This document shows positions 37,043-39,741 of a stretch of 39,741 nt of DNA, one piece after another; position 1 is the first letter of the stretch, and every line of letters begins with the position of its first letter. The stretch spans positions 1-39,741 of the forward strand of contig JANQPN010000069.1 of the NCBI GenBank assembly GCA_028289455.1, given 5' to 3'. The DNA comes from Wenzhouxiangellaceae bacterium. Lineage in GTDB: Bacteria > Pseudomonadota > Gammaproteobacteria > Xanthomonadales > Wenzhouxiangellaceae. The translations under genes and the position numbers were made by a program. The notes beneath the pieces were generated by a model. The model was not told the DNA's origin, did no database searches, and worked only from the letters and a program-made list of their open reading frames with translations.

Positions 37043-37483
37043 TCAGGCAACCACCTTTACGGCTATTCGGTGGCAGGCGTTGTTCAAATACCCGCGTGGG
37101 TTCCATCCCGGTAAAACCACAGGCTGTGATAAGCCGTTTTCATCTACAGCACGAGCCCAGATTTCATAGTAACCCTGTTGCGGAAACTGAATGGTGGACT
37201 GCCAGTGCTGCCATGCCAGTCGGTTTACCGGGCCTGCCAGTTCGGCGGGTTGCCAGCTCGCACCGAAATCTATGGATGTATAAAGCTGACTCACCGCCTG
37301 ATCACCTGCCCAGGCGTGCCCACGGATATTCAGCGTTTCCTGCAATCGATGTTGAATGCCGGATTTAGGGAAAGTCACAATCGATTTAACCGGCATGGAT
37401 TCGATAATGCACATATCCTCGTCAGCTACACTGGTTCCCGGAGCTACCGGGCTGCAGGGAATGCGATAGGATTGGCCTGTCAT
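37043..37483 (-). CDS. sulfite-oxidase-type Mo enzyme, C-terminal (dimerisation) part, separate frame
   Basis: These 146 residues continue exactly where the preceding frame stops. MTGQSYRIPCSPVAPGT followed by VADEDMCIIESMPVKSI is the Mo-co dimerisation domain of SorA/YedY-relative sulfite dehydrogenases, including the final GYYEIWARAVDENG. The ATG (37483) overlaps the upstream stop as ATGA. It has no signal peptide, so as a free polypeptide it could reach the periplasm only by hitchhiking with the Tat-exported first part. The alternative is that both parts are one gene broken by a missing A in AAA(A)TGACA. Confidence 0.75.
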   Translation of the reverse strand: MTGQSYRIPCSPVAPGTSVADEDMCIIESMPVKSIVTFPKSGIQHRLQETLNIRGHAWAGDQAVSQLYTSIDFGASWQPAELAGPVNRLAWQHWQSTIQFPQQGYYEIWARAVDENGLSQPVVLPGWNPRGYLNNACHRIAVKVVA

Positions 37484-38358
37484 TTGGGACCGTCGTGTAC
37501 CTGATTGCGGATGAGTAGTCTGGTCAGCCACTTGCCGCAGACCGAAGCGGGCCAGCCGGCACAGATCAGACGTAAAGGGTAACCGTGCAGTGGCGGCAAG
37601 GGTTCGCCGTTCATTGCCCAGACTATCATGGACTCAGGTTCCAATGCTTTGTGCATGGGAACACCACGTGAAATCGGCAGTTTGCCCGGCTCACCGGAAA
37701 GATGCTTATCAGCGGATTCATAGGCGACATAAACTGCATCATCTTTGATGCCGCAGTCAGCCAGCACATCCGTGAGTTTTACACCGGTCCACTCCGGACA
37801 GCCGACAGCACCAGTGGTCCACTGGTTGCCCTTGGCGGGTGGGTAAAATTCTGATCTCCCATTGCCACCACATTCGATTTGCAGCTGCAGCGTTTGTGGT
37901 TTGAATCTGGTTTGCAGCTCAGCAATGGAATACTGCTTCGGTTCGATACACGATTCACCGGCAATCTGCAGCGTCCATTGTTGTGCGGCAGCTTTATCGA
38001 CCACCGGTGGTATGCCGTTGTTGCGGACAAACAACCGGGAGGCTGGTGTGATTTTATCGTCCAGAAGATGGGCCGGCGTTTCGGCATTGATCGGCCGGTC
38101 ATTGAGTATCGTCAGACCATTCTTACCCTGTAGCTGAAATGTTGATTCGGTTTGCGCCAATGCTGCAGGAATAAGCCCGGCCGGCATAAATCTGGCAAAT
38201 GGAATTGCCGCACCAAGTGCAGCGCCCATTGCAGCCAGACTGCTGTGCTGCAGAAAACCACGGCGTGTGATGGGATTGGCTTCGCGTCCCCATAACAGCT
38301 TGTCGGCAACCAGGGGATCTTGGGCATAAAGTTTGTGGATGCCTTGTTTCTTGCTCAT
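37480..38358 (-). CDS. sulfite-oxidase-type molybdopterin enzyme, N-terminal catalytic part (split gene)
   Basis: This 292-residue part starts from ATG 38358; a TTG 11 codons earlier is less likely. Twin-arginine signal TRRGFLQ (31-37) shows Tat export with the cofactor bound. LQLQIECGGNGRSEF (158-171) carries the Mo-ligating Cys163. GYPLRLICAGWPA (259-271) and KWLTRLLIRNQVHDGPK precede a sudden TGA. Full-length relatives run straight on into the dimerisation domain, which here is in the -1 frame from the next base. It is probably sulfite or a related substrate oxidation, with the adjacent cytochrome c as acceptor. Confidence 0.8.
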   Translation of the reverse strand: MSKKQGIHKLYAQDPLVADKLLWGREANPITRRGFLQHSSLAAMGAALGAAIPFARFMPAGLIPAALAQTESTFQLQGKNGLTILNDRPINAETPAHLLDDKITPASRLFVRNNGIPPVVDKAAAQQWTLQIAGESCIEPKQYSIAELQTRFKPQTLQLQIECGGNGRSEFYPPAKGNQWTTGAVGCPEWTGVKLTDVLADCGIKDDAVYVAYESADKHLSGEPGKLPISRGVPMHKALEPESMIVWAMNGEPLPPLHGYPLRLICAGWPASVCGKWLTRLLIRNQVHDGPK

Positions 38359-38481
38359 TGATTGTGGTGTCCGCTTAAGGCGCGGTGCCAATAGTAAACT
38401 TATTCAGCAATTGAGCAAAGCAGTGCTTGATACAGCCTGGAGTTAAATAGCCTGGTTTAGTTGGCAGAGCATTTGACACCA

Positions 38482-38498
38482 GGCGCCGAACAGGCGCC
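38482..38498 (-). terminator. stem-loop downstream of the NHL-repeat gene
   Basis: Two copies of the self-complementary GGCGCC, 5 bases apart, form a 6-bp GC-rich stem just past the NHL-protein stop. There is no T-run, so it is a modest terminator candidate. Confidence 0.4.
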
Positions 38499-38514
38499 CG
38501 GTATTGGTAATTAT

Positions 38515-39741
38515 TTATTGTTGAGCAGGAGAGCCGCCATTACAGCTGAAATTGGCCGGATTAACCACTTTCTCCAATGGTTCGATATCAAATGCACCGC
38601 TTACCCCGGCAGAGTCGATGGTGTAGGTCACATGCCCCAGATCACAGGCGCTGAATTCGACTGAGAACTGGCCCACTTCTGTGCTGACTTCCGATGCGGT
38701 TGGCGGCATATCGAATGCGCCCCCCTGGCGGGCCCGAAGCGGGCCACTGGCAGTGTTGCCGTCCAGTGTCAGCAATGCCGTCATCCAGCGCTGACCGTTA
38801 AAACCGACTTCCATCGGTGGTGGGTCTTCAGGGGCTACGGCATCGAGAGTAAATGTGAACCAGGCGGCAAACAGCAGATTCAGACTGGGGCCGAAATCGA
38901 ATAAGATACCTTCGCCGTCGGTATTCTGGTTAAGCCAGGCGCCTTCGGCCAAGGCGAAGTCAAAGGGTTCACCCTGCGGTCCCAAATCGATAACCCGGAC
39001 CAGGCCAGGTGTGAGTGGAAAGGTGTTGCCGTTCAAAACAGTACCGGCGGTAGACAGTGATTCGTTCAGGTACAGGAACTGGCCATCATCCGATGCAGCT
39101 ACGCCGTTGGGAAAAGAAAAGCTGGCCTGACTGGCTTCACCATCGTTATGACCGCGGGTTGCATCTCCGGCCAGAACACGCATTTCTCCATCCATGGTTA
39201 CTTCAAAAATCTGGCTGGTGGCATTGCTGGCAACATATAAAACACCATTGGCATAGGTCAGGTGCCCATTGCCACCGGTCGGCCGAAAACTGCTTGATGG
39301 CGTATTCGCCAGCAGGGACACTTCCCCATCCTGAGTAATTCTCAGAATAGCGCCATTGTTAAAATTGGCTGTGTAGAGGTTGCCTTCGGGATCAATGGTC
39401 AGGCCGTTGGGGCAGCTTAGTCTGAAATCTGAAGTCAAGGTGGTGCTAACCCCCTGAGGTGTGATTCTTTGAATTGAGTTGCCACCGCAATTGGCGACGA
39501 AAACATTATCCTCAGCGTCGATTGCCACGCCAACCGGGCCGGCGATACCAGCAGTAGTAAAAGTGGTGCGAACACCGTCCAGCGTAACCTGGTCAATGCG
39601 ATTGCCGGCAATATTGGCCTGAAACATAACATCCTGGGAATTCCAGGCATTACCGGATGCGCCGGCAAATCCTGTGGCGAACACAGTCACATCTCCTTGA
39701 GGCGTTACCCGGAAAACTTCCGTACCGTTCGCGTTGCTTAG
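38515..39741 (-). CDS. NHL-repeat protein with a C-terminal beta domain, 5' end outside the window
   Basis: There are 408 visible residues. The frame is open through 39741, and the first residues (TEVFRVTPQGDVTVFATGF) are already an NHL-type repeat, so the GTG at 39690 is not the start. Several repeats follow (VDQ-like blade ends such as GVAIDAEDNVFVANCGGNS and GLTIDPEGNLYTANFNNG), about five or six blades of a beta-propeller. From about residue 258 a different domain begins (GAWLNQNTDGEGILFDFGPS ... NGQRWMTALLTLDG). This type is seen at the end of various secreted proteins of Gammaproteobacteria and is of unknown role. It is probably extracytoplasmic. Confidence 0.8.
   Translation of the reverse strand, partial: LSNANGTEVFRVTPQGDVTVFATGFAGASGNAWNSQDVMFQANIAGNRIDQVTLDGVRTTFTTAGIAGPVGVAIDAEDNVFVANCGGNSIQRITPQGVSTTLTSDFRLSCPNGLTIDPEGNLYTANFNNGAILRITQDGEVSLLANTPSSSFRPTGGNGHLTYANGVLYVASNATSQIFEVTMDGEMRVLAGDATRGHNDGEASQASFSFPNGVAASDDGQFLYLNESLSTAGTVLNGNTFPLTPGLVRVIDLGPQGEPFDFALAEGAWLNQNTDGEGILFDFGPSLNLLFAAWFTFTLDAVAPEDPPPMEVGFNGQRWMTALLTLDGNTASGPLRARQGGAFDMPPTASEVSTEVGQFSVEFSACDLGHVTYTIDSAGVSGAFDIEPLEKVVNPANFSCNGGSPAQQ

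Noticed and set aside
37474..37490. Programmed -1 ribosomal frameshift in the split sulfite-dehydrogenase-type gene
   Set aside because: The zero-frame codons CCC AAA preceded by T do not form a slippery X-XXY-YYZ heptamer. Deletion or ATGA reinitiation explains the junction better.
38515..39690. GTG 39690 as the true start of the NHL-repeat protein
   Set aside because: The frame stays open to the window end, and the extra 17 codons form a proper repeat blade, so the gene is cut by the edge.

Overview
The window is a chromosomal segment of a gammaproteobacterium with roughly 50% G+C. The evidence is the yajC-secD-secF cluster, a YdbL-family lipoprotein, RlmD, NagZ, the SURF1/SCO-like/CtaA/CtaB haem A assembly cluster, a DUF2909 twin-transmembrane protein and a PHA granule-region protein. 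The order and genus cannot be fixed from the sequence. I saw no rRNA, tRNA, CRISPR array, insertion sequence or phage module, and both window edges cut through genes.

Layout. 1-6854 is a mixed accessory stretch: an exported alpha/beta hydrolase (cut at the left edge), a membrane-anchored LytTR regulator, an S41 peptidase, a DCC-family redox protein, a di-haem cytochrome oxidoreductase (DUF1111) and a purple-acid-phosphatase-like lipoprotein. 6972-14196 is a long leftward run that reads SURF1, SCO-like protein, heme A synthase, heme O synthase, glycine decarboxylase, YCII protein and DUF1697 protein. The first four assemble haem-copper oxidases, but no oxidase subunit gene is present. 14253-22212 holds DUF2909, fadD, a GCS2-CBS fusion enzyme, an amidohydrolase/patatin pair, a PrxQ peroxiredoxin and a PHA-system protein.

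22338-27772 is the most interesting part: six same-strand, tightly packed genes. They encode an OmpR-type response regulator, a small coiled-coil protein, a membrane protein with a cytoplasmic roadblock/longin-like region and a periplasmic OmpA-like domain, a Ras-like small GTPase, a soluble hybrid histidine kinase and an HPt protein. The last three are joined by ATGA stop/start overlaps. I infer a trans-envelope signalling device in which a small GTPase, a tethered partner and a phosphorelay act together.

27746-30132 holds a GT-C-type glycosyltransferase, an exported cytochrome-like protein without a haem site and a BamE/DUF2845-like exported protein. 30369-36614 is housekeeping: yajC-secD-secF, ydbL, rlmD and nagZ. 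36673-38358 is a sulfite-dehydrogenase-type locus (mono-haem cytochrome plus Mo enzyme), in which the Mo enzyme gene is split by one missing base exactly at an ATGA junction. The window ends inside an NHL-repeat protein.
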